From NCBI GenBank assembly GCA_023428515.1, contig JAEYXI010000324.1, forward strand, positions 1 through 8,376: a stretch of 8,376 nucleotides of DNA. Direction: 5' to 3'. The position numbers and the translations under genes are program-made. Source of the stretch: Pseudomonadota bacterium (GTDB lineage Bacteria > Pseudomonadota > Alphaproteobacteria > Rhizobiales > Rhizobiaceae). Below are positions 1-5,993 of this stretch, in pieces (positions within the stretch are counted from its first letter, which is position 1; the number at the start of each line of letters is the position of its first letter). The notes beneath the pieces were generated by a model. It was not told the origin of the DNA, made no database searches, and was given only the letters and a program-made list of their open reading frames with translations.

Positions 1-829
1 GGTCCGGATGGGCGTCCGGGCCGGTGCAGATGGCCGCCGAGATGGCAGCAAGGTTGGAAGTCAGCGCGCCGAACGGCGCGGTGACGAGCGAGACGAGGCC
101 GGTGACCGCGATCAGCGGGCCGGGCTCGGGGTGGTAGCCGGCGGCGCGCAGCACGGCGAGGCCGGAGAGGTTCTGCGACGCCATCGTCACCAGATACAGG
201 GGCAGAGCGAGGCTGACCGCCGCGGACAGTGAGAAGTCGGGCACGATCAGCGTCAGCGTGGACAGTTCGGGTGTGGGCAGGCCGCCGACCCGGCCGGTGA
301 GGAAGGCCATGAGCCCGCCTCCGAGGAGCACGGCGAGCACTGAGAGCGCGGGATTGAACAGGCGGAAGACGAAGAAGGCGGCGATCAAGGGCAGGATGAG
401 CCACGGATCGGTCGGGATTGTCTTCACCGCGTTGACGGCGAAGGTGACGACGATGCCGGCGAGCATGCCCGAGGCCACGGACGCAGGGATCTTCGAGATC
501 AGACGGGTCAGCGGGCGGAACAGGCCGGTGGCGACGAGCAGGAGGGCGGTAATGATGAAGGCGGCGACCGCCTCCTCGACCGTGAAGCCGCCGGATGCCC
601 CGATGAGGGCAGCACCCGGCGTCGACCAGGCGCTGATGACAGGCATCTTCGTGCGCCAGGACAGATAGAGGGTTTCCACCGCCATGGCGAGGCAGAGCGC
701 GGTGACGGCGCTCGCCGTCTGGGCCTGGGTCGCGCCGACCGCGTCGGACGCGGCGATGATCAGCGCCAGCGTGCCGCCGAAGCCAACGATGGCGGCCACG
801 AAGGCCGAAACGGGGATCGAAACGCGCAT
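1..829 (-). CDS. benE: BenE-family benzoate/H+ symporter-like transporter (partial, C-terminus beyond window)
   Basis: Multi-spanning inner-membrane protein of the BenE family, whose characterised members import benzoate with protons; E. coli YdcO is a relative. From ATG at 829, 276 residues are visible out of a usual length near 390-400, so roughly the last third lies left of the window. Family landmarks are the N-terminal hydrophobic stretch, SAWSTPGAAL at about 66-75, and TSNLAAISAAICTG at about 257-270 followed by PDAHPD. Many hydrophobic helices alternate with short polar loops. No strong Shine-Dalgarno precedes the ATG, but no better in-frame start is visible upstream. It follows the interrupted hydrolase by 81 bp and may have its own weak promoter. 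No benzoate-degradation genes are nearby, so the substrate is unproven; the family call is firm. Confidence 0.9.
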   Translation of the reverse strand, partial: MRVSIPVSAFVAAIVGFGGTLALIIAASDAVGATQAQTASAVTALCLAMAVETLYLSWRTKMPVISAWSTPGAALIGASGGFTVEEAVAAFIITALLLVATGLFRPLTRLISKIPASVASGMLAGIVVTFAVNAVKTIPTDPWLILPLIAAFFVFRLFNPALSVLAVLLGGGLMAFLTGRVGGLPTPELSTLTLIVPDFSLSAAVSLALPLYLVTMASQNLSGLAVLRAAGYHPEPGPLIAVTGLVSLVTAPFGALTSNLAAISAAICTGPDAHPD

Positions 830-857
830 GGGGAGAGCCGCCGCGGAAGGAACGGGT

Positions 858-887
858 TTTCTAGCGGCAGTATCTGGCGCCAGGCAA
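858..887 (-). promoter_or_regulatory. possible sigma70-type promoter for the BenE-like gene
   Basis: On the minus strand TTGCCT (882-887, 4 of 6 to the -35 consensus) and TAGAAA (858-863, 4 of 6 to the -10) are separated by 18 bp. They sit in the 81-bp gap between the hydrolase stop and the transporter ATG, which would give a leader of about 20 nt. Matches are weak and found by eye; read-through from the hydrolase is equally possible. Confidence 0.25.
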
Positions 888-910
888 GCCGGCCTGCCGT
901 GGGCCAGGGT

Positions 911-1690
911 TCAGGATTTGGGAACCTCGGCCTGGGCGATGACGCTTTCCACCGAGCGGACGAGAAGATCGAGATCCTCGGGGCGGGACAGGCGATGGTC
1001 CCCGTCGGGGACGAGGGAAAGCGTCATGTCGTCGGCGGGCAGGAGGCTGACGAGCTTCAGCGCGTGGGTGTGCGGCACGTCGGGGTCGGCCATGCCTTGC
1101 AGGATGTGCACGGGGCAATGCGTGTCGATCGGGCCGGTCATGACCAGATTCTGCCGTCCGTCCTCGATGAGGGCGCGGGTGTAGATGTTGGGCTCGGGCG
1201 AATATTCGGATTTCTACTCGAAATAGCCCTTTTCGGCCAGCTCGCGCTTCTGCTTCTTGGTCAGCGCCGGCTCGATGAGCTCGGCGGTGAAATCCGGCGC
1301 GGGGGCGAGCAAGACGAGGCCGGCGATGCGGTCGCCCTCGCCCGCCTTGCTGAGTTCCTGGATCAGGCGCAGCGCGACCCAGCCGCCCATCGAGGAGCCG
1401 ACCAGGACCTGCGGGCCGTCGGTCAGGCGCCGGAAGGCGGCGAGGCTCTCGCCCAGCCATTGCGAGATGGTGCCTTCGGCGAAGACGCCGCCGGATTCGC
1501 CATGGCCGGAATAGTCGAAGCGCAGGAAGGCGCGGTCTGTGCGTTCGGCCCAGGCCGACAGCGTCTCGGCCTTGGTGCCCAGCATGTCCGACCGGTAGCC
1601 GCCGAGCCAGACGACGCCGGGCGCTGCGCCTTCCACGCGGCGGTAGGCGATCTTCGTGCCGTCATGGTCGAAATAGGATGCGTCTGCCAT
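911..1690 (-). pseudogene. ABHD10-like alpha/beta hydrolase interrupted by an in-frame amber codon
   Basis: Serine hydrolase of the alpha/beta fold, resembling bacterial relatives of the mitochondrial thioesterase ABHD10. Starting at ATG 1690, residues 1-158 read normally: an N-terminal strand region, SGHGES near 61-66, and nucleophile elbow GSSMG at 98-102 with Ser100. Codon 159 (1214-1216) is TAG. The same frame then continues without damage for 100 codons to TGA at 911. This part includes KSEYSPEPNIYTRALIED right after the stop, HILQGMADPDVP (acid Asp202 or Asp204) and DGDHRLS (His232). The truncated product would keep the serine but lose the acid and histidine, so it should be inactive. 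Change of a GAG codon to TAG by one base explains the break; a sequencing error or amber read-through are alternatives. A TTG at 1693 directly before the ATG is a less likely start. It lies 37 bp after DUF922, probably in the same transcript. Confidence 0.85.
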
Positions 1691-1727
1691 CAAGAGGATT
1701 CCGTTTCGAGTATCAGCGCGGGCGACG

Positions 1728-2327
1728 CTATCCGCCGTTGACGAAGGCGAGGATGAGTTGGTGGACGTTGCCGCCCTCGTTCAGCTCGACGCGGTCGAAG
1801 TCGCGGCTCTTCTGCCGCTGCGCCTGCGATATCTGGGCCAAGCGCTCCTGTATGCGCGCCCTGATCTTCTTGCAGTTCGGATCGTCGGGCACCGACAGGC
1901 CGACGGTGAAGGCCTCGATCTCCCTGACCATGGCAACGATCATCTCGCCGTGCACAAGCTCGTGCTTGCGCACGCCGTCGATGAAGACCTTCCAGTTGCG
2001 GGCGATCGGTTCCGGCAGTTTTTCCGATGGTTTCGGCAAATGGTAACTGATGATCAGCTTCGGACGCGCTGTCACTAGCGTGCAGGCGCCGTCCGGCTGG
2101 GGTTGGTAGTCGCGCTGCCAGGTCAGCTTGAAGTTGGTGAAAGCGATGGCGCGGCCTATGCCGGCCTTCGGCCCGCGCTCGCCGATCGAGGCGTAGATAT
2201 CGGGGCCGGTCCTGCCTGACACAGAGTAAGGCACGTCCTTCTCGACAGGCTTCCAGTCCGCATGAGCAGCGGCCGGAAACACGACGAGGCAGGCCGCCAG
2301 AAGGCAATAGCGCGTGCGAAAGGCCAC
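1728..2327 (-). CDS. DUF922 family secreted putative Zn-dependent protease
   Basis: Protein of 199 residues with a clear Sec signal peptide: basic start MAFRTRY, hydrophobic core to about residue 18, and an AHA site suggesting cleavage near residue 23. It is therefore expected in the periplasm or outside the cell. The mature part contains KHELVHGE with the metalloprotease-like HExxH at 122-126, the hallmark of DUF922 proteins, which are annotated as predicted zinc proteases without proven substrates. Cys82 and Cys152 could form a disulfide after export. The C-terminal third (about 155-185) is polar and probably helical. The start is GTG at 2327, 3 bp after the TAG of the LysE-type exporter; the signal peptide begins directly at this codon and no ATG start fits. 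The tight spacing implies translational coupling. Protease activity is inferred from the motif alone. Confidence 0.85.
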   Translation of the reverse strand: MAFRTRYCLLAACLVVFPAAAHADWKPVEKDVPYSVSGRTGPDIYASIGERGPKAGIGRAIAFTNFKLTWQRDYQPQPDGACTLVTARPKLIISYHLPKPSEKLPEPIARNWKVFIDGVRKHELVHGEMIVAMVREIEAFTVGLSVPDDPNCKKIRARIQERLAQISQAQRQKSRDFDRVELNEGGNVHQLILAFVNGG

Positions 2328-2330
2328 GCG

Positions 2331-2945
2331 CTACTTCGCCCTGGAGAAGGCGAGCCAGAGGCCGCCGCCGATGAGGAATCCGCCGCTGATGCGCGAGAGC
2401 AGCCGGACACGATGGGCGGACAGCATGCTGCCGGCGCGGCCGGCGACAAGAGCGTAGGCGGAGTCCGAGAAGGCGGCGAAGATGAGCGCGGTGACGCCCA
2501 TCACGGCGATCTGGAGAGCGTAATTGCCCTGGGGATCGATGAATTGCGGGAAGAAGGCGCCGAAGAAGATCAATGTCTTCGGGTTGCTGACGGCGACGAG
2601 GAAGCCTTGCAGGAAGAAACCGCCGCGTGGGCGCACTGCCACCTCGCCAGGTGCGAGTTTGCCGCTGGAGCGGATCATCTGAAAACCCATCCAGATGAGA
2701 TAGGCGGCTCCCAGCAGCCGCAGCAGCTCGAACCAGTGGCCCATCGCCTCGATGACGGTGGTGAGGCCTATGCCGGCGATCACGATCATCAGCGCGATGC
2801 CCGCCTGGGTGCCGGCGACATTGGCGAGGCCGGCACGCACGCCATGGCGCATCGAGGACGCGATGATCAAGGTGACGGTCGGCCCCGGCACCATGATGAT
2901 GACGATGCAGGCGGCGAGATAGGCTGCGTAGAGTTCGAGCGACAT
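2331..2945 (-). CDS. LysE/RhtB family amino-acid exporter
   Basis: Inner-membrane exporter of 204 residues, the usual length for the LysE/RhtB family, which pumps out amino acids or homoserine-type metabolites. Visible landmarks are the first helix ending in VPGPT at 19-23, AYLIWMG at 81-87, and the conserved VSNPKTLIFFGAFFPQF at about 119-135. About six hydrophobic segments follow the family layout. A longer frame starts further upstream, but ATG 2945 is preceded by GGAGGG with a spacing of 4-5 nt and gives the canonical N-terminus MSLELYAAYL. It heads a probable operon with the DUF922 gene (3-bp gap) and the interrupted hydrolase. A promoter candidate lies just upstream. The actual substrate cannot be read from the sequence. 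Confidence 0.93.
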   Translation of the reverse strand: MSLELYAAYLAACIVIIMVPGPTVTLIIASSMRHGVRAGLANVAGTQAGIALMIVIAGIGLTTVIEAMGHWFELLRLLGAAYLIWMGFQMIRSSGKLAPGEVAVRPRGGFFLQGFLVAVSNPKTLIFFGAFFPQFIDPQGNYALQIAVMGVTALIFAAFSDSAYALVAGRAGSMLSAHRVRLLSRISGGFLIGGGLWLAFSRAK

Positions 2946-2949
2946 TCTT

Positions 2950-2955
2950 CCCTCC
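2950..2955 (-). promoter_or_regulatory. ribosome binding site of the LysE-type exporter
   Basis: GGAGGG on the minus strand, 4 nt before ATG 2945. It fixes that ATG as the start over an in-frame upstream extension to 2978. Confidence 0.75.
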
Positions 2956-2969
2956 GAACAAGGAGGCGC

Positions 2970-2997
2970 ATGATGCATTGCGGGCCGGATATGTCCA
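2970..2997 (-). promoter_or_regulatory. likely sigma70-type promoter for the exporter-DUF922-hydrolase unit
   Basis: On the minus strand TGGACA (2992-2997, 5 of 6 to TTGACA) and CATCAT (2970-2975, 4 of 6 to TATAAT) are separated by 16 bp, inside the 78-bp gap after rbsK. Transcription would begin near 2963, leaving an 18-nt leader that contains the GGAGGG ribosome site. An imperfect inverted repeat (2985-2992 with 3005-3012) overlaps the -35 box and could be an operator or just rbsK 3' structure. Confidence 0.45.
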
Positions 2998-3023
2998 GAC
3001 GGCGATGTCCGGATTGGCAGAGC

Positions 3024-3926
3024 TCAGCCTTTCGCCAGCGCCTCGTCCACGTCCTTCGCATGCGGGATGGCAGGCTGCGCGCCGGGGTTCAGGCAGGCGA
3101 GCGAGCCGGCAGCGGCGGCGCGGCGGAGCGCCTGTTCGAGCGGCAGGCCGGCGGCGAGCCCGGCACCAAGATAGCCGCAGAAAGTGTCGCCGGCGCCGAC
3201 GGTGTCGACCGGCTCGACCTTCAAGGCGGGAACCGACAGTTCACCGTCGGGCGAGGAGGCGATGACGCCTTCCGCGCCGAGCGTCACGATGACCGTGCGG
3301 CCGGTCTTTTCAGAAAAGTCCGCCATACGCGCCTTGCGGTCTGCGCCCTTGAGTTTCAGCGCGTCGGCATAAAGATCGAATTCGGTCTCGTTACTGACGA
3401 CATAGTCGGCCTTGGCGAGGAGTTCGGCCGCCTCGGCGCGGAAGGGGGCGGTGTTGAGTACGGTCGTCGCGCCGGCCTCGGTCGCGGCGGCGAACGCGGC
3501 ATCCACCGTGGCGAGCGGGATCTCGTGCTGCATGAGCACTATCTCGCCCTTGGCGAAGCGAGCCTTGGTCAGGTCGCCTGACAGCACCGTGTCGTTGGCG
3601 CCTGGAGCGACGACGATGACGTTCTCGCCCTTGCCGTCGACGAAGATCAGCGCGATGCCGGTCGCCGCCGCGGCTTCGCGGACGCCGGAGAGATCGACTT
3701 TGCCCTCCTTGAGGCAGGCGAGCGCTTCGGTCGCAAACCCGTCCTTGCCGACGGCGCCGATCATGCGCACCTTGCCGCCGGCGCGGGCGGCGGCAAGCGC
3801 CTGGTTGGCGCCCTTGCCGCCGGGTGCGGTGCTGAAGCCGCCGCTGCGCAGCGTCTCGCCGGGCGCCGGCAGGCGCTCGACGGTGGCGATAAGGTCAAGA
3901 TTGATGGAGCCGACGACAGTGATCAA
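3024..3926 (-). CDS. rbsK: ribokinase (PfkB family carbohydrate kinase)
   Basis: Cytosolic kinase of 300 residues that phosphorylates D-ribose to ribose 5-phosphate with ATP, feeding the pentose phosphate pathway. The N-terminus reads TVVGSINLDL. PfkB signature 1 appears as PGGKGANQALAAARAG from about residue 35. Signature 2 is DTVGAGDTFCGYLG at 241-254, with catalytic base Asp247. The C-terminal NPGAQPAIP, near 280-288, matches the monovalent-cation loop typical of true ribokinases. The start is TTG at 3926, because GGGAGG sits 7 nt upstream and the protein then begins at the conserved first strand; a second TTG at 3974 has no ribosome site. No ribose ABC transporter genes or RbsD flank it, so it is a stand-alone copy. 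Another PfkB sugar kinase specificity cannot be fully excluded. Confidence 0.92.
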   Translation of the reverse strand: MITVVGSINLDLIATVERLPAPGETLRSGGFSTAPGGKGANQALAAARAGGKVRMIGAVGKDGFATEALACLKEGKVDLSGVREAAAATGIALIFVDGKGENVIVVAPGANDTVLSGDLTKARFAKGEIVLMQHEIPLATVDAAFAAATEAGATTVLNTAPFRAEAAELLAKADYVVSNETEFDLYADALKLKGADRKARMADFSEKTGRTVIVTLGAEGVIASSPDGELSVPALKVEPVDTVGAGDTFCGYLGAGLAAGLPLEQALRRAAAAGSLACLNPGAQPAIPHAKDVDEALAKG

Positions 3927-3933
3927 GAAAAAG

Positions 3934-3939
3934 CCTCCC
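3934..3939 (-). promoter_or_regulatory. ribosome binding site fixing the TTG start of rbsK
   Basis: GGGAGG on the minus strand, 7 nt upstream of TTG 3926. It is the only good Shine-Dalgarno near the gene's 5' end, so it decides for the rare TTG start. Confidence 0.75.
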
Positions 3940-4086
3940 GAAAATCGCGGCAGGCTAGCGGCTTTGCCCGACAAGTAAAATAGCTACGCGGCAGGCATCG
4001 CGGATTCGGCGTGCTGGCCCGATCCGCAGCGGCCGGCGGCATCTATAGGATCGCTTATCCGATTCGCCCGGGATCGGCCGAACAAT
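3940..4086. other. intergenic region between divergent rbsK and EamA-type gene
   Basis: The start codons of the two divergent genes are 174 bp apart. No pair of -35/-10 boxes is convincing on either strand. The one local structure is an imperfect inverted repeat, ATAGGAT (4045-4051) and ATCCGAT (4057-4063), with one mismatch and a 5-base loop, which could be an operator. No small ORF with a ribosome site was seen. Confidence 0.4.
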
Positions 4087-4100
4087 AAGGAAGCCGGCCG

Positions 4101-4985
4101 ATGCGCCCGCCTCATCTGCTGCTTGCGCTGATCGTCGTCGCCATCTGGGGCGTGAACTTCGCCATTATCGAGATCGGCCTGCGCGAGGTCTCGCCCCTGG
4201 CGCTCGGGGTCTGGCGCTTCGCGCTGGCGATCTTCCCCTGGATCTTCTTCGTGAAGCGGCCGCAAGTGCCGATGCGGCTCGTCGCGCTCTACGGGCTGCT
4301 GATTTTCGCCATGCAGTTCGGCTTCCTGTTCACCGGCATGAAGCTCGGCATGAGCGCCGGCCTCTCCTCGCTCATCCTGCAATTGCAGGTGTTCTTCACC
4401 ATAGGCCTGTCGGTGCTGCTGCTCGGCGAGCGCCCGGCCATCTGGCAGCTTGGAGGCGCAGTGCTCGCCTTTGCAGGCGTCGGCGTCGTCGCGCTGAATG
4501 TTGGCGGCGACGTCACGCTGGTCGGGCTCGCCCTGCTGGTCGCGGCGGCGGCCTCCTGGGGCAGCGGCAACGTCGTGTCGAAGCTGATCTCGCGGCAAGC
4601 GGCCATGGCGAGCATGCTTGGCCTGGTCGTCTGGGGCAGCCTGTTCGCGCTGCCACCCCTCGCGGCCGTCGCACTGCTCGTCGACCGCGAGGCGTTCCTG
4701 GCGAGCTTCGTCGGCCTCGACTGGGTCTCGCTCGGATCGATCGCCTACATCGTCTACCTGTCGACGCTGTTCTGCTTCGCGGCATGGAGCACGCTGCTCG
4801 GCCGCTATCCGGTCTCGACGGTCGCGCCTTTCACATTGCTGGTGCCGGTGTTCGGGTTCCTCGGCTCGGCAGTCCTGCTCGGCGAGCCGCTGCAGGACTG
4901 GAAGCTCGCGGCGTCCGGACTCGTCGTCGCGGGCCTCTGCCTCAACCTGTTCGGCCCACGCCTGTTCAGTTCGCGGAGTCGTTGA
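4101..4985 (+). CDS. eamA: EamA-type drug/metabolite transporter (possible O-acetylserine/cysteine exporter)
   Basis: Inner-membrane protein of 294 residues with two EamA repeats of about five helices each, the standard DMT-superfamily size and layout. It resembles E. coli EamA, an O-acetylserine and cysteine exporter, at several points recalled from that protein: AIWGVNFAIIEIGL at about 14-27, FPWIFFVKRPQVP near 45-57, MSAGLSSLILQLQVFFTI near 84-101, and TLLGRYPVSTVAPFTLLVPV in the second repeat. LLGER and LLGEP close the equivalent parts of each repeat. AAGGAAG (4087-4093) before ATG 4101 is a reasonable ribosome site. It is monocistronic: rbsK diverges upstream, and the 3' end overlaps the convergent Ada-like gene by 20 bp. 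The substrate is inferred from family resemblance only. Confidence 0.88.
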   Translation: MRPPHLLLALIVVAIWGVNFAIIEIGLREVSPLALGVWRFALAIFPWIFFVKRPQVPMRLVALYGLLIFAMQFGFLFTGMKLGMSAGLSSLILQLQVFFTIGLSVLLLGERPAIWQLGGAVLAFAGVGVVALNVGGDVTLVGLALLVAAAASWGSGNVVSKLISRQAAMASMLGLVVWGSLFALPPLAAVALLVDREAFLASFVGLDWVSLGSIAYIVYLSTLFCFAAWSTLLGRYPVSTVAPFTLLVPVFGFLGSAVLLGEPLQDWKLAASGLVVAGLCLNLFGPRLFSSRSR

Positions 4986-5880
4986 GCTGGCCGGCCTCCC
5001 AGCCGAGGATAGCGCGCTTGCGCGTCAGGCCCCAGTGATAGCCGGTCAGCGCGCCCGATTTACCGAGCGCCCGGTGGCAGGGCACTACGAAGGAGATCGG
5101 GTTGGCGCCGTTGGCGGCGCCGACGGCGCGGCTCGCGGTGGGGCAGCCGATCTCGGCGGCGATCGAGGAATAGCTGCGCGCCTTGCCCATCGGAATGCGC
5201 AGCAGGGCCTGCCAGACGCGCACCTGGAAGTCGGTGCCGATCATCACGACGTGCAGCGGCTGGTCTGATCGCCAGCGCGAGGGGTCGAAGATACGCGCGG
5301 CATAGGGGCCGGTCGCGCCCATGTCGTCGACATAGGTGGCGTTCGGCCAGCGGCCAGACATGTCCGCGAAGGCGTTGCGCTCCTCGCCAGCGTCGGTGAA
5401 GGCGAGGCCGGCAAGGCCGCGATCGGTGACCATGATCAGCGCCATGCCGAAAGGCGAGATGTGATAGCCGTAGCGGATAACCAGGCCCGCTCCGCGGGTC
5501 TTGTAATCGCCGGGCGACATCGCCTCATGGGTGACGAACAGGTCATGCAGGCGGCCGGGGCCGGACATTCCGAGCTCGAAGGAGGTTTCCAAAAGCGGCA
5601 TGCCGCTGTCGAGCAGCCTTCGCGCGTGGTCGAGCGTGACGGCCTGGAGAAAAGCCTTCGGCGACAGGCCGGCCCAGCGGGTGAAGAGCTTTTGCAACGC
5701 GGTCGGCGTCGAGCCGACGTCCTCGGCCAGCGTCTCCAGCGAAGGCTGGTCGCGGTAGTCTAGGCTGATCTTCTCGATGACGCGGCGGACGGTCTCGTAG
5801 TCGCTGCCGTCAGGCGTGATGTCGTGCTGGAGAACAGGCGCTATCGGCATGTGGGCATTCATAGGCATCAGGGCGTTCAT
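4966..5880 (-). CDS. ada: AraC-type HTH / methylated-DNA-[protein]-cysteine S-methyltransferase fusion (Ada-like, short form)
   Basis: Protein of 304 residues that removes alkyl groups from O6-alkylguanine by irreversible transfer to its own cysteine. Residues about 25-125 form an AraC-type helix-turn-helix region (ETLAEDVGSTPTALQKLF, then GMSGPGRLHDLF). The Ogt/MGMT domain covers about 140-297, with FQVRVWQALLRIPMG near 218-232, the GxxxASRAVGAANGANP region, and active-site PCHR with acceptor Cys268. The N-terminal zinc domain of E. coli Ada, with the cysteine that senses methylphosphotriesters, is absent, so Ada-type self-activation cannot be assumed. ATG 5880 is chosen because AAGGAG lies 8 nt upstream, although the frame is open to 5979. 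The first 12 codons are an 18-bp imperfect tandem duplication. The 3' end overlaps the EamA-type gene tail to tail. A SAM methyltransferase diverges from it. Confidence 0.92.
   Translation of the reverse strand: MNALMPMNAHMPIAPVLQHDITPDGSDYETVRRVIEKISLDYRDQPSLETLAEDVGSTPTALQKLFTRWAGLSPKAFLQAVTLDHARRLLDSGMPLLETSFELGMSGPGRLHDLFVTHEAMSPGDYKTRGAGLVIRYGYHISPFGMALIMVTDRGLAGLAFTDAGEERNAFADMSGRWPNATYVDDMGATGPYAARIFDPSRWRSDQPLHVVMIGTDFQVRVWQALLRIPMGKARSYSSIAAEIGCPTASRAVGAANGANPISFVVPCHRALGKSGALTGYHWGLTRKRAILGWEAGQLNDSAN
5845..5880 (-). repeat. ada: 18-bp imperfect tandem duplication at the start of the Ada-like gene
   Basis: The first 36 coding bases are two 18-bp units identical at 14 positions, encoding MNALMP then MNAHMP. 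Each unit starts with ATG in frame, so the start codon itself is duplicated; only the first copy has a Shine-Dalgarno at the right distance. Confidence 0.7.
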
Positions 5881-5888
5881 GGCAATGT

Positions 5889-5894
5889 CTCCTT
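5889..5894 (-). promoter_or_regulatory. ribosome binding site of the Ada-like gene
   Basis: AAGGAG on the minus strand, 8 nt before ATG 5880. It selects this ATG over the in-frame upstream ATG (5946) and TTG (5979). Confidence 0.75.
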
Positions 5895-5938
5895 GGCCCC
5901 GAATATCGTGCTTCCTGACGGCTGCAGCCACCCGAAAC

Positions 5939-5967
5939 TTGCCCATATGCAACGCGACCCCAAATAT
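5939..5967 (+). promoter_or_regulatory. possible promoter for the LCM-family methyltransferase
   Basis: TTGCCC (5939-5944, 4 of 6) and AAATAT (5962-5967, 3 of 6) are 17 bp apart in the 113-bp divergent gap and would start transcription about 20 nt before ATG 5994. The -10 match is poor. No Ada-box-like sequence was recognised here. Confidence 0.25.
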
Positions 5968-5993
5968 CCCGGCGAGCAAAACGGACGATTGCG

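Noticed and set aside
871..905. GC-rich inverted sequences after the hydrolase stop as an intrinsic terminator
   Set aside because: Short arms such as GGCA/TGCC exist, but there is no T-run in the right place, so a terminator cannot be supported.
899..1741. 280-codon open frame on the plus strand across the hydrolase locus
   Set aside because: It is antisense to the hydrolase frame with its family motifs and has low-complexity, Arg/Gly/Ala-rich composition; it is a GC-rich shadow. It does not explain the amber codon.
1690..2961. 423-codon open frame on the minus strand
   Set aside because: It overlaps the exporter and DUF922 genes out of frame and is Arg/His/Pro-rich, typical of a wrong frame; both real genes have clear family motifs.
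2262..3581. 439-codon open frame on the plus strand
   Set aside because: It runs antisense through the DUF922, exporter and ribokinase genes, has no recognisable motif, and is the mirror of GC-rich codon usage.
3984..4598. 204-codon minus-strand frame opposite the EamA-type gene
   Set aside because: Its composition is highly charged and Gln/Asp/His-rich, as expected from antisense reading of a membrane protein; no motif is seen.
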